Translations under genes and position numbers: made by a program
The notes under the pieces: model-generated
Databases searched by the model: none
Seen by the model: the letters and a program-made list of their open reading frames with translations, nothing else
Told to the model about the DNA's origin: nothing
Assembly: GCA_000320545.1 (NCBI GenBank)
Contig: ADNK01001541.1
Span: forward strand, 1 to 55,139
DNA: 55,139 nt
Reading direction: 5' to 3'
Source of the DNA: Bigelowiella natans CCMP2755
Taxonomy: Eukaryota; Cercozoa; Chlorarachniophyceae
Part shown: positions 31,076 to 44,553 of the stretch, piece by piece
Layout of the letters: each line of letters begins with the position of its first letter
Position numbering within the stretch: the first letter of the stretch is position 1

Positions 31076-31108
<33 letters not shown>

Positions 31109-32900
31109 TGTCATCATTATTATTATCGTCATCATCGCCATCACCATCGTCATATTCATCAACAATGCTATCTTCTTCTTCAACTCAAGAAACAGTTGTC
31201 ATCACTACAATTCCACTACTTCTAACCAACTCTCACAAGTCTTTTGATAATGTGAAATCTGCTGCCGAAGACGCTTATGATCAGGCCAGCTATAACGAGG
31301 AGAAACCTACTACTACTACTACTACTACTACTACTGCTACTACTACTACTGAGAATGATCACGATAGTAAGAGGGAAGAGAGCAAAGATGCGGCGGAAAA
31401 GAGGAAGAAGAAGAAGAAGAAGAAAAAGAAGAAAAAGATATGGAGAATCGAAAAAAGAACAGAAAGGGAACTTATCATCACAGCATCAAGGTAAAATATG
31501 AAATAATAGTGTGAATCTCCGATTTATATCAACTAAATGTATTATTTAATACAATTTTAATATCGACTGGACTCCTACTTTTTCGTGATGATGACACAGA
31601 AAAGAAGCAGCAGCAGCAGCTATTTTAAAACATAGAACTCACATTTGGATGATGATGCTACATGCTAAGAAGGACGAGTCACATCTATCTATCTTGTACT
31701 CTATATTTATTACTATTGTCATTATTATTACTATATTATTATTATTATTATTATTATAATTTTACTACTTCTCTTGGTGGTTCATATTCGATGATGATGG
31801 GGAGTGTATTTCTCCTAAAAGAATAATCTCTCTTCCTCATCATCACTTTTGTTGTATTTTTAAGCTTTATTCGTTCATATGACCCGGATATCATCACCGG
31901 ATTCGAGGTAGTAGTAGTGGTAGTAATAGTGGTAGTAGATATCAGCACAACATAGACATCTCAAATATCAGTGTGTGCGCTAATACTGCTACTACCTACT
32001 ACGATGGTATCATTCTTCAGGTTGCATCAAACGATCTGGACATTCTTTTTAGTGCTGCAGAAAAGTACGCTGTATCATCGGAAATTCGTGCAATTTCACG
32101 TGTAGCTGGAGTTTTGACAAAAGTGAGGAAGTTTCAAACATATGGAGGTAAATGGGTAAAGCAAGGGCGACGAATGAGTCATTTATCAAATGAAGAAAGC
32201 TCTTACCTTACATCGTTACATGGGAGAGTACTTTTGGATGTCAAAAGGCTTGTACAAGGAAAATATAAACTGGAAACGTATTCTCTTCAGGTAAAATAAA
32301 ACACCAAATTTAATATCAACTTACAAAATAATTTTACGCACCAGCATTAAGAAGCCATTATATATTCATTAACTAAAACAAAGCCGACAACAAAAAATAG
32401 GCTAAATAAATCTTAATTTTCAATTGATTTAGATCGTTCTCCACTATAATATCATCCTTGTAATCATCATCATCATCGTCATTGCTAGTCATGTGTAGAG
32501 GCTATACTGGAACCAAGTAGTTCAAAGCACGCTAATAAGAGTAGTCTCTCAGCGCTGTTACAGCAGCACCAGCAACAAATTCAGCAGCATTTAAAAGAGA
32601 TGAAGCCTAACACTGGACCAAATGTAATAACACCCCCCAAAATACTAGAGTACCTTCACATTCAATGAGCAAAACAGAAGAAGAAGAAGAAGAAGAAGAA
32701 GAAGGAGAAGAAGCTTACAATGAATAACCCTAATGAATGATAGATAATCATGTTCCAGGGATTAGGTATCTTTAATAAGACTAGTAGTTAGTAGCAGTAG
32801 TAGCAGTAGTAGTAGGAGTAGTATGAACAGCTGTAACGACCAGCCAATAAATCATCTGTTAACCCCAAACCTAATACAACTACTACTACTACTCGTAGGA

Positions 32901-32931
<31 letters not shown>

Positions 32932-33562
32932 CCACCACCATCATCATCGTGGTCGTCATGGAACATAGAGTCTGCTATTCTTCGTGCTCAAGCTGCGCTT
33001 ATGATGTTAAAAAAATTGAAGGTGAAAAATTCACTAATCTGATGAATTGAAGATGTATATGAGCAAGTTATAATCAGCAACAACAGCAACACTGTTACGA
33101 AAAACATCATACCAATACCTAGTATCAGCACAACTCTTTAGATTACTTGTAGTGTAAAGAGTACAAGGAGATAAGCGCTCTATTTTTCCTTCCTTCTAAA
33201 TATTGTTGATATATTAGTCTATCATGGATACTGTAGAGTTAGGCAGAGCAACCGGTTATCACCATCACCATCACAATTTTCATCATCATCACCACCACCA
33301 CTATCACCACCACCACCACCACCACCATCATCATCATCAGAATATAATGATAATAGGCATTGAGATCATAATACCTTACTATGTGGTGGTGGTGATGATG
33401 ATAGAGATGCTGGTGATAATGGTGATGGTAAAAAGCAATAAAACTTTTGTAAATGTATTATTTCATACTACTAGCTTCATTAATGGTAGCAGTTTAGTGA
33501 TAGTAGCGATCATAGGTAATATTAGTGCATGTATGCGTTTCTGTGGTGTCTGTTGTTGCACG

Positions 33563-33602
<40 letters not shown>

Positions 33603-34900
33603 ATATGTCAATGGTGTAGCCCTCCCCCCCCTCCTCCTTCTCCTACTCACTAGAGATAAATGTAAACAGTAAGGAGGAGGAGGGGGAGGAGGCATACATA
33701 ATCGATTTTTTTGCTACTACTGAGTCATTAGTGTGGTGAGTAGTGAAGTGTGATTAGTGTAATACGCAATACCAGCTTCTATTGGACATGATAATCTTTT
33801 CATTGATTCTATTATTACCAACATCATCACCATCGTTATCAATCAATAATACACATACATTATTTATGACATATCACAGGATTAACTCTTGAATCTGTGT
33901 GGACAAAAGGTGCTAATTGCCTACGTGCTTGTATGTTCCATTTTTTGTTCAATTATATTTAATGAGTCAATCATAAGCAAATATTAATGAGAGGATGATA
34001 TATTTTCTGACTGACAAACTGAATATTGTTTTCGCATGATAAAATTATGAAACAGAGAACTGTTCACGACTCAGTTTTGTACGTAGAAACAAGGGATGAT
34101 GATGATGATGATGATAATGATGATGATCTCGCACTATTTTTGGAATTCAGTCATTTTTAAAGAGTTGAAACTGATTTGAACGATAGTTGTTTAGAAGATT
34201 TACATAAATGATAAAATTGATAAGGCGTGCACTATACCTACATACTCCTCACCAATAGGACAACTAGCACGAGTTTGGTCGTTGCTCTTACGAGAATGCA
34301 GGTTTTTAGCATATTAAAAGAGAAAGAATATTGCACCAGTAGTCCAATTTTCAAATTTATTGATGATGATGATAATAATGATGATAATGATGATAATGAT
34401 GATCATGATGCTGATTGTGGTTGTGGTGGTGGTTACAATAGTGATGACACAAATGATGGGATACAGTCAAAACAGTATAAAATTACTTATTAGCACACCA
34501 TATCAAATTATCTTCTGCTTCCGTTTCTCTCGTCAACTTTGCTTTAATTTTTGAATTTATTCTCTTTTTCTGATTCATTCAGATAATTTATTAGAAAAAA
34601 GCTGAGTGTTGTTTTAGTACTGCGAATGCTAGCCCTGTAGACTTCTTCTCCACCCATGTTTGCCAAGAAGTCACTATAATTCCTCCATTCACCGGAATTT
34701 TGTCTTTGTATATAACAGGAAATTAATATAATTGCATGGAATTTCTTCATTCTTATTTTTGAATATTACTCATCCATTTACAAAGGAAACAAAAGATTCT
34801 CGTCAACGACAGATCAAACGGGGGTTCTAACAGTGGAGGAGGAGGAGTAGGTGGTACCGTTATTGTTGCCTCCTCGATGCACATTATCTGTCTTAAGTTT

Positions 34901-34950
<50 letters not shown>

Positions 34951-35153
34951 ATCTTCTTATCGCACGAGAGGGATTCACAACAAAAGGCTTTGACTTCTTG
35001 ATAAATCCACCGTTTCGGTTTATAATGTTCCCCTCCTCCTCTTTCACCTCCTTCTTCTATAAAAATAGGGGGAGCACGTTTGGAGGTGGGACCTTTGGTT
35101 CTTGATTGCGTAAAGTAAGTAGAATAATCAGTAGGAATTATGTTCAGTATTTA

Positions 35154-35186
<33 letters not shown>

Positions 35187-35670
35187 TGATATTTGATTTC
35201 TCGAAACAGCTAAATATCAACCACTTATGATATAGTGATTTCACTGTTATAGACCTTAGTTCAAGGTATTGAATAAAGTAATTTTCAAAGAGTATTTAAT
35301 TTATTGATAGCTGATAAATGTGATGCAATAAACCTTTGGCTGACAAGTATTCTTTGTGTCATCGCCAATTTTGAATTATAAGCGCTCTACATACGACTGG
35401 CTTGCATTTGGATCCTGTGGTACTACGTGCTTCATCACACACACACACACACACACAAACACTGATACGAACATGTGGCTTATGCTTCATCCTGTAATAA
35501 TAGAATATGTCACTAGACAAATATCTACCTGTTTACCACATAGCAACTTACAAACAAAATCAAAACATCCTTCACAGTAGCTAAAGATGCAGCATTTAAC
35601 GTTCCCTGTTCTCCAGAAAACTTTAATATACTTCTGTTTTCATCGCATTGTTGATTGAATCAGGTTGTGC

Positions 35671-35704
<34 letters not shown>

Positions 35705-36854
35705 AGCGCACAATATATGCTTTTCGACGCTGATTGGTGGAGATTGCAAGCGCAGACAACCTGGAGGAGGTGTGAATAATAAGTAGATAGGACACAAATG
35801 CTATCAAATTCCAAAAAAAGGTGTCATCTTATAGAAATACAATGTCCGTATAGAAGTGTAAATCTTGCCATGTATTTTTGGGCTACTTATTAATCATCTT
35901 TAACATGATAACTACTATTTCTACTATTTATTTACATGCTCTGATCAGAATACGAAGCACCTGTCAAATTCCTTATGAATATAGGTCGGTTAAAATAGTT
36001 TTTTATGAATAATGCATGCAGTTGAAGCATGCAGTTGAAAACAATGTGTATCAACATCGAAAAGCAGCCGGTCATGTGACAAATAAAGATAATATATCAG
36101 GCAATCTTTCTGGGGATTACAAAGAGGGTGGTTTATCATAGTGCTGATAATAAATAAATGAGTAATATTGATCTTATTCTTGGGGCAATTGGTCATTATC
36201 AATAATAATGATTATATAACGCTTGTGGTAGCAAAGAGGGTTCGTGATAGTGATAAAAATGATGAGGATGAGTAATGATGTTCATGGCAATGTCGATTAC
36301 ATGAATGGGTACTAATTTAAATATGATGTAGGTAAGACGGGAAAAGAAGGGGGAATTTTTCAGGAGGTAGAAATATAGGGAGTTTCCCCTCAGCAGATAG
36401 AAATGAAGAAAATAAATGAGTAACGGGATAAGGGTTAAAAAGACGTGTGTGGAGAGAATAGATTAATCTTTTATGCCGGAAAACGGGATATTTCCCTAAG
36501 ATTTCATCAAAATAGGCAAATAGGCCAGTTCATTCAAAAAATATACTGAATTCGACCAGGATTGTCTTTCTGCCTATGAAAATACATAATATGTTGTACT
36601 TTGTTTCTCATAGTTAAAATATTTCCTTCTTCTCTCTATTATTTATCTGAAGATATGTTCAAACCCACAAGCTGCCTCACGTGGAGCTAAACGCTACAGA
36701 TTTGCCTCTAAACCGGTTGGAGTGCTACCTGGTACTGCCGAAATTTTTGTTAGATTATCAACTGACTGTTATCATACCGATCGAAAATAAAGAACTTCAA
36801 AGTGCTCAATATGATTAACTTACAAGTTCACTGTGCCAAACACTCATGTCATCT

Positions 36855-36894
<40 letters not shown>

Positions 36895-38206
36895 ATTTAT
36901 ATATCGTCGTCGTTATTTATTGTAATCACTATTCTTAGTGATTCTACGACAACTTCTCAATGCACGAGGGGCTGTCAAGGTAGTAAATTGTTCTACTTTG
37001 AGTTCTGAATTGATTACAACATAGTTGGTTTTGCTAGAAACAGTTAAAGAACGCTAAATCACCGGCTGAGAAGCTCATCTTTGATGCAAGGCAAAAAGCT
37101 TTGAAAGTATGTGTCAAAGGATAATATAAATTATGCACATATATCTGGTTAAACAACAGAAAAGTATTTGCTGCTGTCAGTTGTCCAAACTTTGTTACTA
37201 TCATGTTAGCTTTCGTTAACCCCTATCTATTTAGTTGATTCTGTAAAGATTTTATGTATAACTCTGGTACCATGTTATTCTTTATTCAGTAACATGAAAT
37301 TTAAATCAAATTCAATTTAGGTATGCGCTAATGCTGTGTATGGATTTACAGGAACAAACGCCTCCAAAGTATTATGTGTCATTATTAATACTTAAAACTA
37401 TCATTTGCCGAAGATAATGCCAATTATGAAAGAATTGTCAAAATTTAAAGCTGTATCATTAATATGTATTTGTTAATTATAGATTTTAATAGGATAACGA
37501 ATCATGAATTTTGAAAGGACAATATTTTTTAAAAAGACTGATAATATGGCGATGCATTTTATCTCCCCAATTTTATTCGATTAATAATAAAATTTTACTT
37601 GAACTCGGTTCATTAGAAGCATTTATAGATGTGAAGATAATTCAAAGTATGATTTCTAACCTTTAGGTATTTGTTCCTGCTCTTGCGGAGACGGTTTTGA
37701 TGACTGGGGTATGTAATGTGAAAATACAAAATGAAACATAACGTATTACATTAAATATCAATCAGGTTTCTCAGCTTTTAAAAGCAGCAATGACAGCAAA
37801 TACAGTTGGACATCAGGTGGACTAATCTTTAATTTCATTTTATTCACAATAATAATAGGCTTTCAACTTCGATATTAATTTTTGAATAAGAGTTGCGCTG
37901 TAATAGCGATTCTAATTTTAAATTCAATGATTGAAGTATACTACATTCTACTGTGACATAATTATCATTTATAATCTGATTCCTCCTTTTTATAAATGTA
38001 ATCAATCTTACGCAATCCTTAGTAGAAGAATTTAAATTTTAATGAAAAGGTCATTTACGGAGATACCGACTCTATAATGATAAAATGCCTTGGTCAAACC
38101 ATTGAAGAGGCTAAGGCGACAGGAAAAAGACTCTCAACGAAGATTTCTTCATTATTTCCAGAGTATATATATCAATTAACTGTAGGAGATAAAAAACAGT
38201 AATTTG

Positions 38207-38274
<68 letters not shown>

Positions 38275-40582
38275 TTTTATATATAGTAGGCACATAATCA
38301 TCGACAATGTGTCCGATGACTATGCCAATGTGTAGATCTGGGGTGGGATGCAAATGCTTATATATATTACAAATGTATATATATATATATATATTTTGGT
38401 GTGTGTGCGCGGTATTGTTTAAAAAATCTTGCAAAATATATATAAACCTTATTTTGAAGATAAGTGTAGAGTGTATGGTATTAGATTTTATAATATCTAG
38501 TAGAAGAGAAATTTAAGGGAATGGCTTATAACTCTAAAAATATTTTTTTAGACCTTGCTCATTAAAGCTAGAGTCGATCTTTCTACCGTTCTTACTGCAG
38601 CATAACAAGCATTATGCAGGAGCCGAAAGTGCTGAATTGACTATAAAAGGAATGGAGGCAGTTTCAAGAGGGACGTTACCGGTGTGTCCAAATATAACAG
38701 AATTTTGGAGTATGAGAGTTATCGATTGGACAAAATTGAAATAAAGTTTTATTTCCGTATCATACAACTGTATGTTTACAAGTATCATAAATTTTTTAGC
38801 CAAAATTCAGTCTTGAATACATCTGAAGGTTTTACATTATCACAAAAATAAATTAGGTACTGCGTACTCTCTATAACGAAATATTGGAAAACATTCTTCT
38901 TGCTAAAGGAGTATGCCTATTTTAAAAAATTGATCACCTTAATTTGTTTTTAATTATTTGTTTTTAAAAATATTATTTCAAGAAGAAGCAAACCCCGTTG
39001 GATCAATGTACATTGTTAGAAAAACAAAAAGCAATCAAAGCTGCAGTGGAAAAATCGATCACTCGTGTGTTACAAATTGGCACTAATATTTTGAAGGGTA
39101 TGAATTTAGTTCGCTTTTCCTGCAATTAGAATTTGTGAATTCTTTAGAATGTTTATAAAACACTTAGGTCGTATAGATACAGCTGAGTTAGTTCTATCAA
39201 GGGCATTGTGGATGGATGATACCGATAATTCCAAGGTTGTATTACATTTATAACTATCTTTCTAATTTCCCCCCAAGATTCAATAAATAGATCTTTTACT
39301 TATAACAAACTTTTTAAATATTTTCAAAGGATAATAGTCCAGGAAAGGCAATGGGTATGTGAGATTTTTTATTTTCACAACAATTGGAAAGCTATGAATT
39401 TTACATTGAGAAAAGTATATATTATCGGGTTTCATATTTTCTATATGATTGAATGTTCCAAAGTAAATGAGCGAACACTACATAACAAGAAAAACTTTAA
39501 CATTAAAATCAAAGTGCTTATCAAAGAAACTAGACACTCCTAATGATAATTAGGGCAGTATACTGTTTCGCAGCCCCACGTGTATGTTGCGAACAAACGC
39601 AGAAAAAGGTTATAATAAGGATGATTGACATGTTATATTGATGATTTATAATGTAGAGAAATTCGAAGATAAAATGATAGTTTTCAACATAAAATTTATT
39701 ACGAAATTAGGGTATTTTATTAAATATCAATCTACATTATATTCTAATATAGAAGTTTATTAAAATTAAAGCCAACAAACATATTTTAATGTTCCTATAT
39801 GAGTTGAAATGTTTTTGTTTATTTAAAACAACAGAGGGGAAAGAATCCGCAAAGGAGAACGAATATCATATGTACTTGTCCATCCTAAATCTGGATCATC
39901 CAAACAATGGGAAATGGCTGAGGTATTTTTACTGCTGAATATAGTTATACTAATGACAGTCATGAACATTCTTAAAGAACTTCCTCTTCTATTGATCATA
40001 TTTGATTATATAATGTAATTTTTTTATTACACATAACTTTGATAAAAAAACAATTTTAGGATCCTAAATATGCTTTCGAACACCAGCTTCCGTTAAATTT
40101 CAGGCACTATGTTGACAATCTTCTTATTGGTAACATATCATTGTACTGTATTGATTCTGATGTAAATCACAATGTAACAAAAAAATTATTTTATCTATTT
40201 GAGGTATCCCAATAAAAATTATCAAACATTACTGAATCAATTATTGAATTTTTAGCTTTGATTTTACGGTTATTATTCCATCTGGTTGCTGTTATCTATT
40301 AATTAACCCCCCGAATAAAAGGGAAACAAAACTTTTTTTAGGGACATAAATTCACATACCTAATTTGCATTAGGTCCCTTAAAACGACTTTTTCAGCTTC
40401 CTGGTCTTCTTGGTATTTATTGTCTAACGATTTTTTTTTAACAGTTGAATTATCTGTTTTTAATATGAAATTGTATCTTAAAAATAATTAATTATCAAAG
40501 TTGAAGAAAACTTTTGAATTTTAGGAAAGCCTATATCTCGGACAATGCAGCCATTGGTTCATGATTTTAACGTGTAGCTGCG

Positions 40583-40618
<36 letters not shown>

Positions 40619-40943
40619 CGCGCTGGCGCCTTAATAATGTTAAAAATAAAATGAATAAATTCTAATAAAGCAAGCAGAATTTGATGGAATCCAATGAGTG
40701 TTAGGTATAGTATTAAGATGTTTTATACTTTAAGGAAAAAGAACGTCAAAAAAGTTCAAATCGTAAAGCATCTGAACAGGCTTTCATACCTTTGAAGCAT
40801 ATCGGAGAAAAGGTATTTTGAATCCTTTTTTCATCCATCCAATTCACTTGATTGTTCATAATATAATTCAAACATAGATTAATTTTTCTCCGTCACGAAG
40901 AGGAATTGGACGTTTTTTAAGACCGAAGCCTCGACGTAAGTAG
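27638..40943 (+). CDS. POLD1-like: Divergent DNA polymerase delta-like catalytic protein
   Basis: B-family polymerase of the POLD1 type in about 30 exons. Exon 1 (27638-28253) has a RanBP2-like zinc finger (SCPRCTFRNPQNATRCRMC). N-terminal and exonuclease-domain exons: 28421-28571 (KRYFYLRTSEKF), 28686-28755, 28841-28966, 29037-29152 (YPVYQTYES), 29312-29688 (RFMADNNISGGKW, then a His run), 31864-31906 (YDPDIITGFE), 32021-32290 (SRVAG ... HGRVLLDVKRL), 32489-32623, 32971-33021 and 33218-33254 (ELGRATG). Polymerase motifs: A VLDFSSMYPSIMIAHN (35664-35736), B ARQKALK VCANAVYGFTG (37038-37106, 37321-37368), C VIYGDTDSIM (38050-38162). The thumb exons run to 40943. The catalytic Asp residues of motifs A and C are present. 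Oddities: exo III YxxxD reads SAILRA; KKRY reads NKHY; KGxExxRRD reads KGMEAVSRGT; no CysA/CysB cysteines were found after 40525. Exo I and exons between 33925 and 35660 were not located. Confidence 0.85.
30776..31100. repeat. (GT)n(GA)n, (CT)n and (ATC)n microsatellites
   Basis: A compound (GT)n-(GA)n tract (30776-30838) is followed by (CT)n at about 30983-31014 and (CAT)n at about 31077-31106. They lie between exonuclease-domain exons of the polymerase-like gene. This is where exo I and its flanking exons should be, so repeat expansion may have disrupted or hidden them. Confidence 0.9.
38211..38395. repeat. (CA)n and (TA)n tracts in polymerase-like intron
   Basis: A (CA)n tract is followed by (TA)n, and a second (TA)n lies near 38377-38394. 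They sit just after the exon carrying the catalytic YGDTDS motif. No coding content is seen. Confidence 0.95.
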
Positions 40944-42594
40944 AGGGAGTAGCTTTCCATGGTAATGATCATGTGCATGAAAACTTTGTTCCGGATGATA
41001 AACATGATCAAATCGATTTCTTTTGATACAATGTGAACTATTCAAATTGAAAAATGTTTAATTTTCCCCGTTTTCTACATATTTGTAAGCCAACAAACGA
41101 TGAATAAATATCCCAATAAACCTTTCGTTAGTGGAATGCACTCCTCGTGCTTAGCCCTGAATTACATCGAAATAGGACATTTCTTCAATTTGAGTGAATG
41201 AACATGTATTTGCCGAATTCTTGTTTTTTGTCACGCCCGGCAGCGTGGTTTTTTGGTACACAAACGAGATGGTTAGAGCTCTCTTGACAATAATCTGTGC
41301 TGTTAAAATCTTGAAATAGGAAACAGACAGCTCTTAATTAGGAGTAATGCATGCAAGATGATCACCGCCACAAGCGACGAAGTGGTGATTTTAGGAAAGA
41401 CTTGGTGTTGTTTTTGCGGCACATGCTTGCATGCGTGCATCATCTAGCCATGACGTACTCCCATACAGCACCAAAACCGGTTCGTCAGCTAGCTGTTCAA
41501 ACTCGATGACATTATTAATTGTGCAGCAGTCTGGACGTGCATGCATGCAGCTGACGCACACCAATAATGATCGATGACATGCGCAACCAATGATGAGGAG
41601 CTGTGGCTTGTTGCATGTAGTGCACCAGTGCACGACATGCTGATGATAGAAAAGAAATTCTCACATGCCTGAATGCGGCTAATCATCGCACTCATCAGCA
41701 TTGCTAGATTGCAACAGGCTTACATGTGCTCGTCGTCACTTGACATGCAGATTTAGCACAACTAGGCGAAACCCGGGAATTTTCATGGCGGAAATGTGAA
41801 GCCCAGTCATCAATGAGTTTCTTGAACTAGCAGTGATCTAGTGATGAGTGCATGATCTCCACAGATCTAGTGCATGTTCATGAATGAAAATGGATCAATG
41901 TGGCGCAGTGCTGTGGTGCCACAATGGCGGCACACGCAGCATGTACGTCTAGATGTCCATGACATTGGGCATGCTGCATGTGCTGCAGTGTGTGTTGTCT
42001 TGCATGCAATGCACGCATGTGCAAAATCAACAGAGTCCGCAAGGAAAATTTGATTGTGGACACAGTAATGGCACACATGTTATGCACATGGCATTGCATG
42101 CCTGTTGTGCATGTGAGGAAATTAAGTACAGCTGTGGAATTCAATTTTTTTTTGTGCACTGCTAGACTGATCATGGACACAGTAATGGTACACGTATCAT
42201 ATGTGTGGTATTACATGTCTATTATTTTAATGCACAAAACTTTGCACAAAGTGCACATCTAATGACATGCTAGGATGTGCACGAGCCCACGTTGTTAGAC
42301 ATTTGGTCTGTGTAATGTCTAGATGTTTGACATGTTGTCTAGATGGTATGTGTGGTCTTTCTTCACTAGTTCACTTGCAAGCACGGCGGTGATCGAGTGA
42401 CTACACGCTCCGCTCTCGCGTACGCACGTAGTCATTTTTCATGCGCGCATGCATACATACTCTAGCTATACAACCGTGAACAGGTGGACTACACCAAATA
42501 CTTAACGAATATTTCTAGATTGGATTTTTAAATATCAAACATTGTTTTTATTTCCATGCTGAGTAAAAGCCATCAATTATTGCTTTCATCTAAA
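40944..42594. other. Convergent intergenic region with GC-richer island
   Basis: This lies between the 3' ends of the polymerase-like gene and the membrane-protein gene. From about 41340 to 42480 it is crowded with TGCATGC, GCATGC and CATGTG steps. It includes two diverged direct repeats (GGACACAGTAATGG at 42058 and 42175). Open frames up to 100 codons have no domain, so I see no gene. The flanks (40944-41340 and 42480-42594) are AT-rich and likely hold the two 3' UTRs. Confidence 0.55.
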
Positions 42595-43325
42595 TTATTC
42601 TTCTTTGGAATCAAGTTGCATCGATTTGGCCTCATGAACCATAGAACTTGAGGAGGCAATAGTTGATGCGGTTGATCGTCTTTCACTCACTGAATGTGTC
42701 GTAGTAGGCACATCATCATCCTCGTCCTTAGCAAATGTTTCTTTAGCTTTTTGATCAAATCAAATAGTAGGAGGAGTAGGATGAGGAGTAGGAGGAGGAG
42801 GAATAATGCATCATCATACACGGGGAGGAGAGACTAAAGGATTTGATGAAACCGCTCACATTTATCTTCAGACATGTGACTACGAAAGGCATATTTATTG
42901 GTATTAATTACTACCGCTCATTTACTAAACAGTTTTATTATTTGTTTTCCAAAATCCATCATCATAGAAGAGTGGGGGGAGGGAAGAGGAAATATCATGT
43001 GGTAGAGACAGGTTATGAAAAAGATGAATATATTTGATGTGTGAGTGAAATACAATCCAGATGATTCAAATCCAAATTACCATGTTGTTGATGCAACAAC
43101 ACATCGTCACGATCAAGTGTATTGATTAGCAAAACATTATATGTGTGTATATGTGAATAAGTAGGCATCATTATCATTCCCACCATCATCATCATCATCA
43201 TCATTATTGGGGTGGGTGTTCATCATACCCATTATACCCATCATCGGTACACCACCACCACCACCACCACCACCACCACCACCAACCAGTCGGTCAGCAG
43301 CACTGCATTGTAACAAGATATTTAC

Positions 43326-43359
<34 letters not shown>

Positions 43360-43909
43360 GTCTTTGTTGTTGTTGATGTTGTTGTTGTAGTTTCTTACCG
43401 CATCGCATGCTGCCATCAGCATCCATAACGAATTTCTTGTAATCACAATCCAGTGACTTGATTAAAGGCTCTTCCACACAATAATCAACGAAGAAACACG
43501 CCCCCCTTCTAAGGAGTTTCACACCACCAAACTTGGACTTGAAGTATTGGTCATTGTAAATGCGAATTCCAACCATAATGTGGAGGAAGGAGATCACATG
43601 TATCCAAAATACCTTGAAGAAGAAGAAGAAGAAGAAAAAGAGGATTTGTGACAAAAAGAGGGAAGAGACCAGCTATCACCATTAATTTAATCAAAATCTC
43701 CTCAGGCAGCACAAGCACAAGAACGTGGGAAATGAATCACGCCATCTTCTTCTTCTTCTATTATATTAGCAGTACTAGAAGTACTAGTAGTAGTACTGCT
43801 GCATCGTCTCTGTATATTAAGTAAAATATTAGTAGTGGTAGTAGTAGTAGTAGTAGTCTATTGTTGATATCTTCTTCAAACACACACACACATACACACA
43901 CACACACAT

Positions 43910-43966
<57 letters not shown>

Positions 43967-44190
43967 CAATAGCTGCTAGAATATGCTACTATTAACTGAT
44001 TGACACACTGAATGACTATCAATACATTCGATTGCTACTGTTGACATACTCTATCATAATGACTGTATTAGACTAACTTCTTCTCACCGTTTCAACCAAA
44101 TAGAACAATTCACTTCGTGACGGAGAGATGGAAATTTGAGCTGTTAAATTATTCATCACCAAGAAACCACATTAGAACAAAGAGAGAAAG

Positions 44191-44270
<80 letters not shown>

Positions 44271-44420
44271 AAAAGTGAAAGAGGAAAGGGGGGGTTGTGT
44301 AGAAGGAACGAAGGAAGGAAGAAAGGAGTAAAAATATCAGATAAAGATCTAATACAAAAATCCGATGATTAATTACGACTCATGATTCTTTGTTTCATTC
44401 GTTATGTTTACCACACTACG

Positions 44421-44453
<33 letters not shown>

Positions 44454-44521
44454 GCCACTACTCACATTGTTCTACTACTGGGTAAAAGTGCAGATAAATA
44501 GACACAGGATAGTAGTAGTAA

Positions 44522-44553
<32 letters not shown>

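Noticed and set aside
28063-40943. REV3 (polymerase zeta) assignment for the polymerase-like gene
   Set aside because: DPDIITGFE and HGRVLLDVKRL are partly zeta-like, but RVAG, ELGRATG, RFMADNNISGGKW and the motif A-C context align better with POLD1.
43878-44270. Alternating (CA)n, (GA)n and (TG)n tracts considered as a regulatory element
   Set aside because: Simple-sequence tracts of this kind occur in most introns of the window, so nothing sets this one apart.
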